Part shown: positions 1 to 6,464 of the stretch, in pieces | How the letters are laid out: every line of letters starts with the position of its first letter | How positions within the stretch are numbered: position 1 is the first letter of the stretch | NCBI GenBank assembly: GCA_030040455.1 | Contig: JASHTR010000253.1 | Coordinates: 1 to 15,433, forward strand | DNA length: 15,433 nt | Source: Terriglobia bacterium | GTDB lineage: Bacteria; Acidobacteriota; Terriglobia; UBA7540 | Direction of reading: 5' to 3' | The notes under the pieces: model-generated | Told to the model about the DNA's origin: nothing | The model's input: only the letters and a program-made list of their open reading frames with translations | The model's database searches: none | Position numbers and translations under genes: made by a program

Positions 1-596
1 GAAAATTTCATCTGGTCGGCATTCCGCCTGCGCCGCGCGGCTTGCCGCAGATTGAAGTCACGTTTGATATCGATGCCAACGGCATCCTGAACGTCTCGGC
101 CAAGGACAAAGGCACCGGCCAGGAGCAGCGCATCACCATTACTTCCTCAAGCGGCCTGAACAAAGAAGAAATCGAGCGGATGACGAAGGAGGCGGAATCG
201 CACGCCGACGAAGACCGGCAGCGCAAAGAAGAAATTGAAGTGAAGAACCGGGCAGACGCGATGGTCTATTCCACAGAGAAATTGCTGAAGGAGCACCGCG
301 ACAAGATCTCAGGCGATGACGCAAAAAATATTGAGACGGCCATTGAAGAGGCCAAGAAAGCGATTCAGGGGAATGACACCTCTCAGATCACGGCCGCGGT
401 CGAACGCTTGACCCAGGCGTCGCACAAGCTGGCGGAGGCGATGTACAGACAGACGCAGCCGGGCGCAACCGGTGCAGCTTCGCAACCCGATGGCGGCACT
501 CAGGCCGGGGCGTCCGCCGCAGGTGGCGCCGAAGGCAAGAGCGATGGTGAGGTGATTGACGCGGAGGTTGTGGAGGACGATAAGAAGAAAAACTGA
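1..596 (+). CDS. dnaK: Chaperone DnaK (Hsp70), C-terminal part only
   Basis: This is the 3' end of an Hsp70 gene; the reading frame is open from base 3, so the N-terminal ATPase domain and much of the substrate-binding domain lie outside the window. The visible 197 residues begin in the beta-sandwich substrate-binding domain, with the hallmark stretch [20 protein letters not shown] and then [13 protein letters not shown]. The alpha-helical lid follows ([11 protein letters not shown] onward). The protein ends in a low-complexity Ala/Gly/Gln linker and an acidic tail with [10 protein letters not shown], as bacterial DnaK usually does. DnaK binds exposed hydrophobic segments in the cytoplasm in an ATP-driven cycle with DnaJ and GrpE. 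With hspR downstream, it is probably also the HspR co-repressor, as known in Streptomyces. Family assignment is certain; regulation is inferred because the promoter is outside the window. Confidence 0.97.
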   Translation, partial: KFHLVGIPPAPRGLPQIEVTFDIDANGILNVSAKDKGTGQEQRITITSSSGLNKEEIERMTKEAESHADEDRQRKEEIEVKNRADAMVYSTEKLLKEHRDKISGDDAKNIETAIEEAKKAIQGNDTSQITAAVERLTQASHKLAEAMYRQTQPGATGAASQPDGGTQAGASAAGGAEGKSDGEVIDAEVVEDDKKKN

Positions 597-602
597 AGCG
601 AT

Positions 603-668
603 TGGCGGTCAGCATTCAGCAAGCCGCTTGCCTGGCCTTTGGTTTGCTGATAGCTGACGGCTATTTTT
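603..668 (+). terminator. Possible intrinsic terminator after dnaK
   Basis: An imperfect inverted repeat starts 7 bases after the dnaK stop. GTCAGC (608–613) and TCAGCAA (616–622) pair with TTGCTGA (644–650) and GCTGAC (653–658), with one 2x2 mismatch. Short outer pairing (603–606 with 660–663) precedes TTTTT at 664–668. Shape and T-run suit rho-independent termination or attenuation between dnaK and the downstream genes. The loop is long and the stem is interrupted, so it may be only the hairpin of the repeat element described separately. Confidence 0.4.
606..668 (+). repeat. Heptamer-phased inverted repeat, dnaK/orf74 junction
   Basis: The spacer can be cut into nine consecutive 7-base units. 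Left-arm units have the form CGGTCAG and CATTCAG; right-arm units have the form TGATAGC and TGACGGC. The right arm is roughly the reverse complement of the left arm, so the element folds back on itself. The 13-mer GTCAGCATTCAGC at 608–620 recurs with one mismatch, in reverse complement, at the dnaJ/hspR junction (2128–2140). The 7-base phase is seen directly; origin and role are unknown. Confidence 0.6.
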
Positions 669-676
669 GAGGTGAT

Positions 677-901
677 ATGTTGACAAACGTAACCCCGGCT
701 GAAAATAAACCTGCCGCGCACCGCGCACAGCTTGGTATTGAATGCCCTCAATGCCATTGGCGGCAGTTTGTGGAGATCCACCTGGAGGAGCCGCTGGTGA
801 ATAGTCCTATGGCTTTTGAGATGCGCCGCCATCTTGAAGCGTGGATGGCTTCGCATTGCCCGGACCATTTGAACGCGATTTCGAAATTAAGCAAGAACTA
901 A
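677..901 (+). CDS. Small Cys/His-containing hypothetical protein between dnaK and dnaJ
   Basis: I do not recognise this 74-residue protein. It carries one CPQC knuckle (Cys23, Cys26) and a C-terminal HCPDH motif (His60, Cys61, His64), which together could form a small zinc site; that is inference. The middle is charged and helical-looking ([11 protein letters not shown]). There is no signal peptide or membrane segment, so it is probably cytoplasmic. A GAGGTG sequence at 669–674 lies only 2 bases before ATG 677. An in-frame TTG at 680 would have more usual spacing, so the exact start is uncertain by one codon. The stop lies 7 bases before the dnaJ ATG, so translation with dnaJ is likely coupled. 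It occupies the slot where grpE sits in actinobacterial dnaK–grpE–dnaJ–hspR operons but does not resemble GrpE. The tight spacing and position make a real gene likely. Confidence 0.72.
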   Translation: MLTNVTPAENKPAAHRAQLGIECPQCHWRQFVEIHLEEPLVNSPMAFEMRRHLEAWMASHCPDHLNAISKLSKN

Positions 902-908
902 GCAAACG

Positions 909-2105
909 ATGCCAGTTGGCACGCAAAAAGATTATTACGCAGTTCTCGGCGTCGACCGCAACGCCAAGCCGGAGGCCATCCGCAAGGCTTACCGGCATCT
1001 TGCCCGAAAATACCATCCTGACGTCAACCCCGGCAACAAAAAGGCTGAGGAAAAGTTTAAGGATATTTCCGAAGCGTATGAAATCCTCAGTGATGAGAAG
1101 AAGCGCAAGGTTTACGACCGGCATGGCTTTTATTCGGATAACATTCCGCCCGAAGGCTTCGCGGGCGGCGCACAAACCAATGCCGGCGCAGGGCCGGGGT
1201 TTGATTTCTCCGGTTTCGACTTCTCCAACTTCGGCGCTCAACCCGAGGCGGAAGAAAAGCAGGGAGGCTTTGGGGGCGCGTTCCGGGACGTCTTCTCTCA
1301 GATATTTTCCCGCGGCGACGAGCGCATCCGGCAGGAAGAAGGTCCACAGCGTGGCAGCGATCTTGAGCATCACGTGCAACTGGGGTTTTGGGATGCAGTC
1401 CGGGGCACGCAATTGCGCCTGACCGTTGCACGCAAGGAGGTATGCACGGTTTGCCATGGAACCGGATTCAGGAGCGGGTCGTCCGTGACCTGCCCCACCT
1501 GCAGCGGCTCCGGCAAAGTATCGCGCCAGGCAGGTGCCATGCGCTTCAGCGGCCCCTGTCCCACCTGCGGCGGCACGGGCAAGCAGCGGCCACGCTGCCC
1601 CACTTGCGGCGGCTCCGGCCTGATCCACAAGCCGGAAACCTTTGAGGTGCGCATCCCGGCAGGGGTTGACACAGGATCTCGTGTCCGCGTGGCCGGCAAG
1701 GGCAATGCCGGTCTTGACGGCGGTCCGCGCGGCGACCTTTACATCATCACCGAGGTTGCTCCTCACCCGTTTTTCGAGCGCAGAGGAGATAACATTTACG
1801 TCAAAGTGCCGGTCACGGTCACAGAGGCGGCCTTGGGCGCAAAAGTTGAAGTGCCCACCCTTGACGGGCCAAGTACCATTCGCATCCCACCGGGCACGCA
1901 AAGTGGACAAACACTGCGCTTGCGCTCGAAAGGCGTTCCCTCACTACGCGGCGATGCGGGAGTGCGCGGCGACGAGTTCATTGAAGTGCAGGTAAGAGTT
2001 CCGCAGGTCGCCGACGAGAGAACCAAGGAGTTGTTGCGCGAACTCGCGCGGCTGAACCCGGAGGATCCGCGGAAGAACTTGAGCGCGGAAGGCAGTAGGC
2101 AGTAG
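909..2105 (+). CDS. dnaJ: Chaperone DnaJ (type I Hsp40)
   Basis: This is a complete 398-residue type I Hsp40 that delivers unfolded substrates to DnaK and stimulates its ATPase. The J domain spans about residues 7–73 with the essential HPD at 36–38. A Gly/Phe-rich linker follows (about 80–135). The zinc-binding region has four CxxCxGxG repeats at Cys179/182, 195/198, 217/220 and 230/233, all intact. The C-terminal beta-sandwich substrate domains fill the rest. Length is normal for the family. The start is ATG 909, 7 bases after the small ORF; there is no good Shine-Dalgarno, consistent with translational coupling. The last four residues (GSRQ) and the stop TAG are encoded inside a heptamer repeat array that fills the junction with hspR, so the extreme C-terminus appears to be repeat-derived. 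Co-expression with dnaK and hspR is expected. Confidence 0.97.
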   Translation: MPVGTQKDYYAVLGVDRNAKPEAIRKAYRHLARKYHPDVNPGNKKAEEKFKDISEAYEILSDEKKRKVYDRHGFYSDNIPPEGFAGGAQTNAGAGPGFDFSGFDFSNFGAQPEAEEKQGGFGGAFRDVFSQIFSRGDERIRQEEGPQRGSDLEHHVQLGFWDAVRGTQLRLTVARKEVCTVCHGTGFRSGSSVTCPTCSGSGKVSRQAGAMRFSGPCPTCGGTGKQRPRCPTCGGSGLIHKPETFEVRIPAGVDTGSRVRVAGKGNAGLDGGPRGDLYIITEVAPHPFFERRGDNIYVKVPVTVTEAALGAKVEVPTLDGPSTIRIPPGTQSGQTLRLRSKGVPSLRGDAGVRGDEFIEVQVRVPQVADERTKELLRELARLNPEDPRKNLSAEGSRQ

Positions 2106-2153
2106 GGAGAAAGCAATATCCCTGACGGCTGAACGCTGACAGCTAATGGCTCC
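2091..2153 (+). repeat. Heptamer-phased repeat across dnaJ stop, dnaJ/hspR junction
   Basis: There are nine consecutive 7-base units with no slip. The first two are identical (GGCAGTA, at 2091 and 2098) and two degenerate purine-rich units follow. From 2119 the units have the form TCCCTGA, CGGCTGA, ACGCTGA and CAGCTAA. The centre can pair as AGGGA (2104–2108) with TCCCT (2119–2123). The array contains the dnaJ stop (2103–2105) and ends 3 bases before the hspR ATG, leaving no Shine-Dalgarno there. The period is seen directly; function is unknown. Confidence 0.65.
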
Positions 2154-2156
2154 GCT

Positions 2157-2597
2157 ATGGCAAAACGAGGTAGAAAAACAAGCAGCAAAGCCGGCTACAT
2201 GATCAGCGCGGTGGCGGAGATGTATAATCTGCATCCGCAAACGCTTCGCCTCTACGAACGCGAAGGCTTGCTCGCCCCGTCGCGCAGCCAAGGGAATACT
2301 CGCCTGTACACGAAAGAGGACCTCGAGCAGCTTGACGTCATACTGAAGCTCACGCGGGAGCTCGGGGTGAACCTCGCCGGTGTCGAGATCATTCTCAACA
2401 TGCGTAAACGCATCGTGGAGATGGAGCGCGAAATGAAAGCCTTCGTGGAGTATGCGCGTGAGGAGTTCTTAAACCGTGCCGGCGAGTCGGAGAACAACAT
2501 TCAAAACGCCCTGGTCCGCATCCCTCCACCTTCCCTCATCCGTGTCGTCCAGCCTCGCGGTCGCCGGGCTTCGCGAGAACGCGAAACCGCAGGTTAA
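2157..2597 (+). CDS. hspR: HspR, MerR-family heat-shock repressor
   Basis: This 146-residue protein has an N-terminal MerR-type winged helix-turn-helix. The hallmark is YMISAVAEMYNLHPQTLRLY at residues 14–33, followed by EREGLL and the wing residues SQGNTRLY. A helical segment (about 55–110) rich in Leu, Glu and Arg probably forms the dimerisation coiled coil. The C-terminus is basic and Pro/Arg-rich. HspR proteins repress dnaK operons by binding HAIR inverted repeats, in Streptomyces with DnaK as co-repressor, which makes a feedback loop. Position as last gene of dnaK–orf74–dnaJ–hspR fits this. ATG 2157 was chosen because it gives the full domain; Met15 (2199) would begin at the edge of the HTH. 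No HAIR-like site is visible here; it would lie upstream of dnaK. It could be another MerR regulator, but domain sequence and context argue for HspR. Confidence 0.92.
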   Translation: MAKRGRKTSSKAGYMISAVAEMYNLHPQTLRLYEREGLLAPSRSQGNTRLYTKEDLEQLDVILKLTRELGVNLAGVEIILNMRKRIVEMEREMKAFVEYAREEFLNRAGESENNIQNALVRIPPPSLIRVVQPRGRRASRERETAG

Positions 2598-2667
2598 CGA
2601 GCAAAAAACCTCACCCCGATGTAATGTCCCGATACCAAAATCGTGGCATTTTCTTCAAAGGCCAGGG

Positions 2668-2673
2668 TATAAT
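2668..2673 (+). promoter_or_regulatory. Possible -10 element upstream of receptor gene
   Basis: The hexamer is a perfect TATAAT, but no recognisable -35 lies 16–18 bases upstream. If it is used, transcription would begin near 2680 and leave a leader of about 310 bases before the receptor ATG at 2990. This is weak evidence from one hexamer in a GC-rich background. Confidence 0.3.
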
Positions 2674-2737
2674 CATCCGCTGCTACTCAGGATCGCCTTC
2701 GGCTCCACAGGATGGCTGCCTTCGGGGTTTACTGCAA

Positions 2738-2826
2738 CCTTAGCTAAGGGGTCGCCTGCCGCAACAGTCCGGTCATTCGTCGAATAGATTCTATCGGTTG
2801 CAAAAAATGGCCGATTCGCCCGAATC
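2738..2826 (+). promoter_or_regulatory. Cluster of three short palindromes (possible operators)
   Basis: CCTTAGCTAAGG (2738–2749) is a perfect 12-base palindrome. ATTCG-T-CGAAT (2775–2785) and GATTCG-CC-CGAATC (2813–2826) share the same half-site, ATTCG/CGAAT, with 39 bases between their starts. Similar paired half-sites often mark protein binding sites, but palindromes of this size occur by chance several times per 15 kb, so the call is tentative. Confidence 0.25.
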
Positions 2827-2853
2827 CCTTATGTGCGGAAGGGCCTGTAAAAT

Positions 2854-2946
2854 CGGCACCTTTCGGTGTCGGCATCGGGGTAGCCGACGCGGCGCCGCGG
2901 GGCCGGGCAAAAACTTTTAAGGGTCCCCTCCTCGACCGGTGCCCGG
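2854..2946 (+). promoter_or_regulatory. Possible structured RNA leader with alternative hairpins
   Basis: The arms CGGCACC (2854–2860) and GGTGTCG (2865–2871) form a 7-bp hairpin with one G·U pair. Bases 2866–2873 can instead pair with 2883–2890, giving 8 bp with a 9-base loop. The two overlap and are mutually exclusive. Downstream, CCGGGCA (2903–2909) pairs perfectly with TGCCCGG (2940–2946), enclosing a small GGTC/GACC hairpin (2922–2925 with 2934–2937). This arrangement resembles attenuator or riboswitch logic. No ligand class is recognised. Confidence 0.35.
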
Positions 2947-2989
2947 TGTTGAGAATAAGTAAATTCCATCCTTCGCGCATCAAAAAAGC

Positions 2990-5524
2990 ATGGCACGAAA
3001 CGCGAAACGTTGGCTGGGATGGGTCCTTTTTGTGATTCTCCCACTCGCCCGAGCTCCTTTACTCCGCGCGTTTCCCCAGACGCAAAGCCTTAAAGGCCAG
3101 GTGGTCACCGACAAGGACGCCCCGATTCCGAACGCCGTCTGCTCGCTGAACGGCCACAACTTACCGCAAGGCAACCTGCAAACCACCACGGACGAGCGCG
3201 GGAATTTTGATTTTCCGGGACTTATGCCGGGGACTTATTCCCTCACCTGCGCGGCTGTAGGACGCCAGCCCGTCTCGAAGCCCGGGATAGAAGTTGTCGC
3301 TGGAAAGCTCCTCTCCGCGCTCCACATTGCTCTGCCTCTGGAGGTGTTCCGCCAGGAAATCACGGTCCACGCTCATGCGGGCCAACCGACCTCTGCCGAA
3401 GTCGCGCCGCCGTCATCGTTTTCCGCCCACGAGCTCATGACCTTGCCCCTGGCGGAATTGAAATTCACGGCCGCACTGCCGCTGGTGCCGGGCGTGGTGC
3501 GCACGCCGGACGGTAAGCTGAATATCAAGGGCACTCCGGAAGAGCAGGGTTTGCTGTTAGTGGACGGGGCTGACCTGGTGGATCCGGTCACGGGCGCATT
3601 TTCCGTTGAGGTTCCCATCGATAACATTGAGGAACTTCTGGTCTACAAAAGTCCCTACATGGCGGAATACGGCCGCTTTTCCGGCGGCCTCACTGTTATT
3701 CAGACCAAGCCGCCACTCGACCTTTGGCACTGGGAGCTCAACGACGTCATCCCGGATGTATTCATTGAGCAGGGGCACATTCAGGGCATCCAAGGGGACG
3801 CTCCACGCTTCTACTTGACGGGGCCTCTCATCAAAAACCGGCTGAATTTTTCCGAGTCCTTCATCTACGATCTGAACCGGGCCTTCGTGGAAGGGCTGCC
3901 GTGGCCGAAAAACATCAGCCGCAGAGAAGGCGTCTCCTCTTTCACCCATTTCCAGCTTATTCTTTCGCCTCGCAACCTGGTGTCGGCAAACGTCCGCATC
4001 TTTCCCGCTCGCCGGGAGTTCGACAACATCAGCGCGCTCATCCCGGAATCTGCCTCCTCAAACTACGGGCAGCGCGGTTATTCCATCGGCGGCATCGACC
4101 GGTTTATGACCCACTCCGGCGACATCCTGACCACGCTCTTTCAAGCGACCGAGTTCGACACTTATGCTCACGGGCAGGGAGCCGGACCCATGCTGATCAC
4201 TCCCAACGGGTTCGCCGGAAACTACTTCAACGCTTACCAGCGGTTCGCCAACCAGGAGGAGGTTCAGGAAACCTACGAGCTTGGCGTCAAAAACTGGGCC
4301 GGCGCGCACCACGTTCAGATTGGTGGCGAATATTTCCGCCGCGCCTACACAGGCACCACCAACTCGGATACGGAGCTTATTACCAACGTTCCGGGAGACG
4401 TGCTCGGACGAATTAGCTTTTCCGGGCTGGTCCACCTGAGCGACGAAGATACCCAATTCGAAGCCTACGGGCAGGATCATTGGGCGGTGAACGACTCTCT
4501 AAACATCGATTACGGTCTGCGGTTCTCGAACGAAAACATCGGCAGCCCGGCTGCTTTTGCCCCACGCTTTGGTTTCGTCTACTCGCCCAGCCGCACTGGC
4601 CGAACGGTGATTCACGGCGGTGCCGGAATTTTCTATAACCGGATTGCCATGCTGGCCGCCGATTACGCTGAAAATCCTTCACGCACGATCAGCCTCTTCG
4701 CACCGGATGGCACACCGCTGGGGCCTCCCGAGACCTATCTCAACGCCTACCAGATTACCTCTCCGGAGGGGCGGCCCATTGCCGTCACTCACAACAGCCT
4801 TGGCGCCACGCCTTATGACCGCACCTGGAGCATGGAGGTCGACCAGGAGTTGCGTCCCAACTGGCTCTTGCGCGCGAGCTATCTCGGCAGCCGCGGTCTC
4901 GGCGAGTTTCTGGTGAATCCGGAGAGCCTTGCCGACGGCAGCCACGCCTATCTGCTCACCAACGGCGGCGCGTCGCGCTATCAGGAATTCGAATCCACCC
5001 TGCGCTGGCGGACGGCCGAAAAGGTGGATGTGAACTTCTCCTACGTGCATAGCACCACCCGGGGCGACCTCAATACACTCGGCGCGCTTTACGTGCCCTT
5101 TGAAGAACCCATCATCCGGCCCAACTACTTCGCGGATCTGCCTTCGGACGTTCCCAACCGCGTCATCACGTGGGGCGAGTTTGCGGCGCCCTGGGGCCTG
5201 ACGCTGAGCCCGGTGTTTGATATTCACACCGGATTTCCCTATTCCTCTTACGACGTGTATCAGAACTACGTGGGGCCGCCGGATGGCCGCCGGTTCCCGA
5301 GGTTTTATTCTCTTGATTTTAAGATCAGTAAGGATTTCCACCTGCCCTTCCTGAAAATCGGCTTCTTCAAGCGGCACAAGTTCCGGGGAGCTTTGCAGAT
5401 TTACGACATCACCAACCATCAAAACCCCGTCGATGTTTACAACAACATCGCGTCGCCTTTCTATGCCCATCTCATCGGCTTTCAGCACCTGACGTTCAAT
5501 GCGTATTTTGATTTGATTTATTAA
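2990..5524 (+). CDS. TonB-dependent-receptor-like outer-membrane protein with carboxypeptidase-regulatory-like domain
   Basis: This 844-residue protein has a basic N-terminus (MARNAKR) and a hydrophobic segment (WLGWVLFVILPLA), a plausible Sec signal peptide of about 28 residues. Residues about 34–117 form a CarboxypepD_reg-like beta-sandwich (LKGQVVTDKDAPIPNAVCSL ... GNFDFPGLMPGTYSL). A plug-like domain follows at about 120–240, including INIKG-type and VDGADLVDPVTGAFSVEVP segments and IEELLVYKSPYMAEYGRFSG. The remainder alternates aromatic and polar residues like a beta-barrel, and the C-terminus (FNAYFDLIY) ends in an aromatic residue as outer-membrane barrels do. This is the Oar-like receptor architecture common in Acidobacteriota, shorter than many relatives. 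No TonB box was recognised and the substrate is unknown. ATG 2990 was chosen for the signal peptide; it lacks a clear Shine-Dalgarno. The 3' end overlaps the convergent kinase gene by 29 bases. Confidence 0.88.
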   Translation: MARNAKRWLGWVLFVILPLARAPLLRAFPQTQSLKGQVVTDKDAPIPNAVCSLNGHNLPQGNLQTTTDERGNFDFPGLMPGTYSLTCAAVGRQPVSKPGIEVVAGKLLSALHIALPLEVFRQEITVHAHAGQPTSAEVAPPSSFSAHELMTLPLAELKFTAALPLVPGVVRTPDGKLNIKGTPEEQGLLLVDGADLVDPVTGAFSVEVPIDNIEELLVYKSPYMAEYGRFSGGLTVIQTKPPLDLWHWELNDVIPDVFIEQGHIQGIQGDAPRFYLTGPLIKNRLNFSESFIYDLNRAFVEGLPWPKNISRREGVSSFTHFQLILSPRNLVSANVRIFPARREFDNISALIPESASSNYGQRGYSIGGIDRFMTHSGDILTTLFQATEFDTYAHGQGAGPMLITPNGFAGNYFNAYQRFANQEEVQETYELGVKNWAGAHHVQIGGEYFRRAYTGTTNSDTELITNVPGDVLGRISFSGLVHLSDEDTQFEAYGQDHWAVNDSLNIDYGLRFSNENIGSPAAFAPRFGFVYSPSRTGRTVIHGGAGIFYNRIAMLAADYAENPSRTISLFAPDGTPLGPPETYLNAYQITSPEGRPIAVTHNSLGATPYDRTWSMEVDQELRPNWLLRASYLGSRGLGEFLVNPESLADGSHAYLLTNGGASRYQEFESTLRWRTAEKVDVNFSYVHSTTRGDLNTLGALYVPFEEPIIRPNYFADLPSDVPNRVITWGEFAAPWGLTLSPVFDIHTGFPYSSYDVYQNYVGPPDGRRFPRFYSLDFKISKDFHLPFLKIGFFKRHKFRGALQIYDITNHQNPVDVYNNIASPFYAHLIGFQHLTFNAYFDLIY

Positions 5525-6464
5525 TTCGCGGCACCATCACGGGCAACGTCCTGGGCAGAACGGTGGCTTCCAAAGGCAACATGCCGAGCGGCTCGCCGTC
5601 AACTTCAATTAAAGTCGCATTCTTCGCCTTGGCCTCGATGTGCGTGCCACGCAGGTGGTGAGTCTTGGGGTGACGGTAAACGTTGCCGGAATACAGCACG
5701 CGAATATCCCAGAGAAGCTGAAACATATTCATGTATTCGATCACGGTGACTTCCAGAACGCCGTCGTCCATCTTCGCCGTGGGACAAGGGTGCATCCCGC
5801 CGCCGTGGAACCGGCCATTGCCGATGGCAACATTCGTTACGCGCCGGGCAGCGCTCTTCCCCTGATCGACGTGGACCTCGACAACCTTACCCCGATAGCT
5901 CAAAAGAACCCGGAATGTGGACCAGAGAAAGGCAACTCTCCCCCCCAGCGGGCTCAGGAAATTCCTCGCACCGGCAGCCACCGCTCCGCCCATCCCGAAA
6001 CTTACCAGGTTCACGAAATACCGCTCGCACGGCGATCCTCCATGGTCGGTGTACTTCACTTTCCCGAGATCAATGGCAACCGGCTGGCCAGTGGCCAGAG
6101 TTTCGATAGCATCCTCGATGCCGTTCCGCGCGGAAAACCCGAACATCCGCTGGAAGTCTCCTCCCGTTCCCGCCGGAAGGACACCCATCATAGCGCCGGG
6201 ACGTATCAACTGATCCCGAGCCATGAAGCCGTTAGCAATCTCATTAAAAGTTCCGTCGCCGCCTACGCCCGCAATCAGGTTGAAATCCTGCGCCAGCAAT
6301 TCGCGCGTCAACTCCGTCGCGTGACCTCGGTACGCGGTGAAGCGGGCTGTCACCTTTCCAAGTCTTTGCTCGATCCGTTCGGCAATCCGGGGCCAGCGCG
6401 CGGCAGTCTTGCCGGCGGCGGAGCGCGGGTTGATAATGAAGGCAATTTTCCGGGCAAAAATCAT
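5496..6464 (-). CDS. Diacylglycerol-kinase-family lipid kinase (YegS/BmrU type)
   Basis: This 322-residue protein has the DAGK catalytic domain at the N-terminus. The first strand reads KIAFIINPRSAAGK, the nucleotide motif GVGGDGTFNE covers residues 66–75, and the second conserved loop is VLPAGTGGDFQRMFGF near residues 95–110. The C-terminal beta-sandwich carries GNGRFHGGGMHPCPTAKMDDG and EVDGEPLG, both typical. Such enzymes phosphorylate diacylglycerol or related lipids at the inner face of the membrane; here the substrate is unknown. There is no Shine-Dalgarno before its ATG, but that ATG overlaps the TGA of the upstream SDR gene (ATGA), so translation should be coupled. The last nine codons and the stop lie within the end of the convergent receptor gene. 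Family assignment is strong; the specific lipid is not inferable. Confidence 0.93.
   Translation of the reverse strand: MIFARKIAFIINPRSAAGKTAARWPRIAERIEQRLGKVTARFTAYRGHATELTRELLAQDFNLIAGVGGDGTFNEIANGFMARDQLIRPGAMMGVLPAGTGGDFQRMFGFSARNGIEDAIETLATGQPVAIDLGKVKYTDHGGSPCERYFVNLVSFGMGGAVAAGARNFLSPLGGRVAFLWSTFRVLLSYRGKVVEVHVDQGKSAARRVTNVAIGNGRFHGGGMHPCPTAKMDDGVLEVTVIEYMNMFQLLWDIRVLYSGNVYRHPKTHHLRGTHIEAKAKNATLIEVDGEPLGMLPLEATVLPRTLPVMVPRINKSNQNTH

Larger units (their letters stand above)
2598..2989 (+). other. 392-base gene-free spacer, possibly a structured 5' leader
   Basis: No convincing ORF lies here; short open frames on both strands lack family features and good starts. It holds an isolated TATAAT (2668–2673) and an imperfect direct repeat, CAGGAT followed by GCCTTCGG (2688–2702 and 2708–2725). 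Three palindromes lie between 2738 and 2826, and potential RNA hairpins lie between 2854 and 2946, ending 43 bases before the next ATG. Two of the hairpins share bases and exclude one another. Together this suggests a structured leader for the receptor gene, but I could not match it to a known riboswitch class. Confidence 0.45.

Noticed and set aside
807..1910. Minus-strand ORF of 367 codons opposite dnaJ
   Set aside because: It is antisense to a fully conserved dnaJ, with no domain-like features.
1..2597. HAIR or CIRCE operator inside the heat-shock locus
   Set aside because: Neither CTTGAGT-N7-ACTCAAG nor TTAGCACTC-N9-GAGTGCTAA was found here; the expected position upstream of dnaK is outside the window.
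2866..2890. Resemblance of the GGC...CGGGGTAGCC hairpin to the 3' part of a cyclic-di-GMP (GEMM) riboswitch
   Set aside because: The conserved core upstream (GCAAACC ... GACGCAAAGCC ... GGCCTAA) is not present in the right order, so the match is only a short GC-rich hairpin.
2744..2983. Minus-strand ORF of 79 codons in the receptor upstream spacer
   Set aside because: It lacks a recognisable domain and a Shine-Dalgarno and runs through the hairpin-rich region; it is likely a chance open frame.
2598..2989. Cobalamin riboswitch before the TonB-receptor-like gene
   Set aside because: No B12 box or other conserved cobalamin-aptamer segment could be found in the spacer.
4679..5488. Long minus-strand ORF opposite the receptor gene
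   Set aside because: It is a shadow of the receptor coding strand; the composition (Arg/Val/Gly-rich, no domain) is typical of antisense frames in GC-rich genes.
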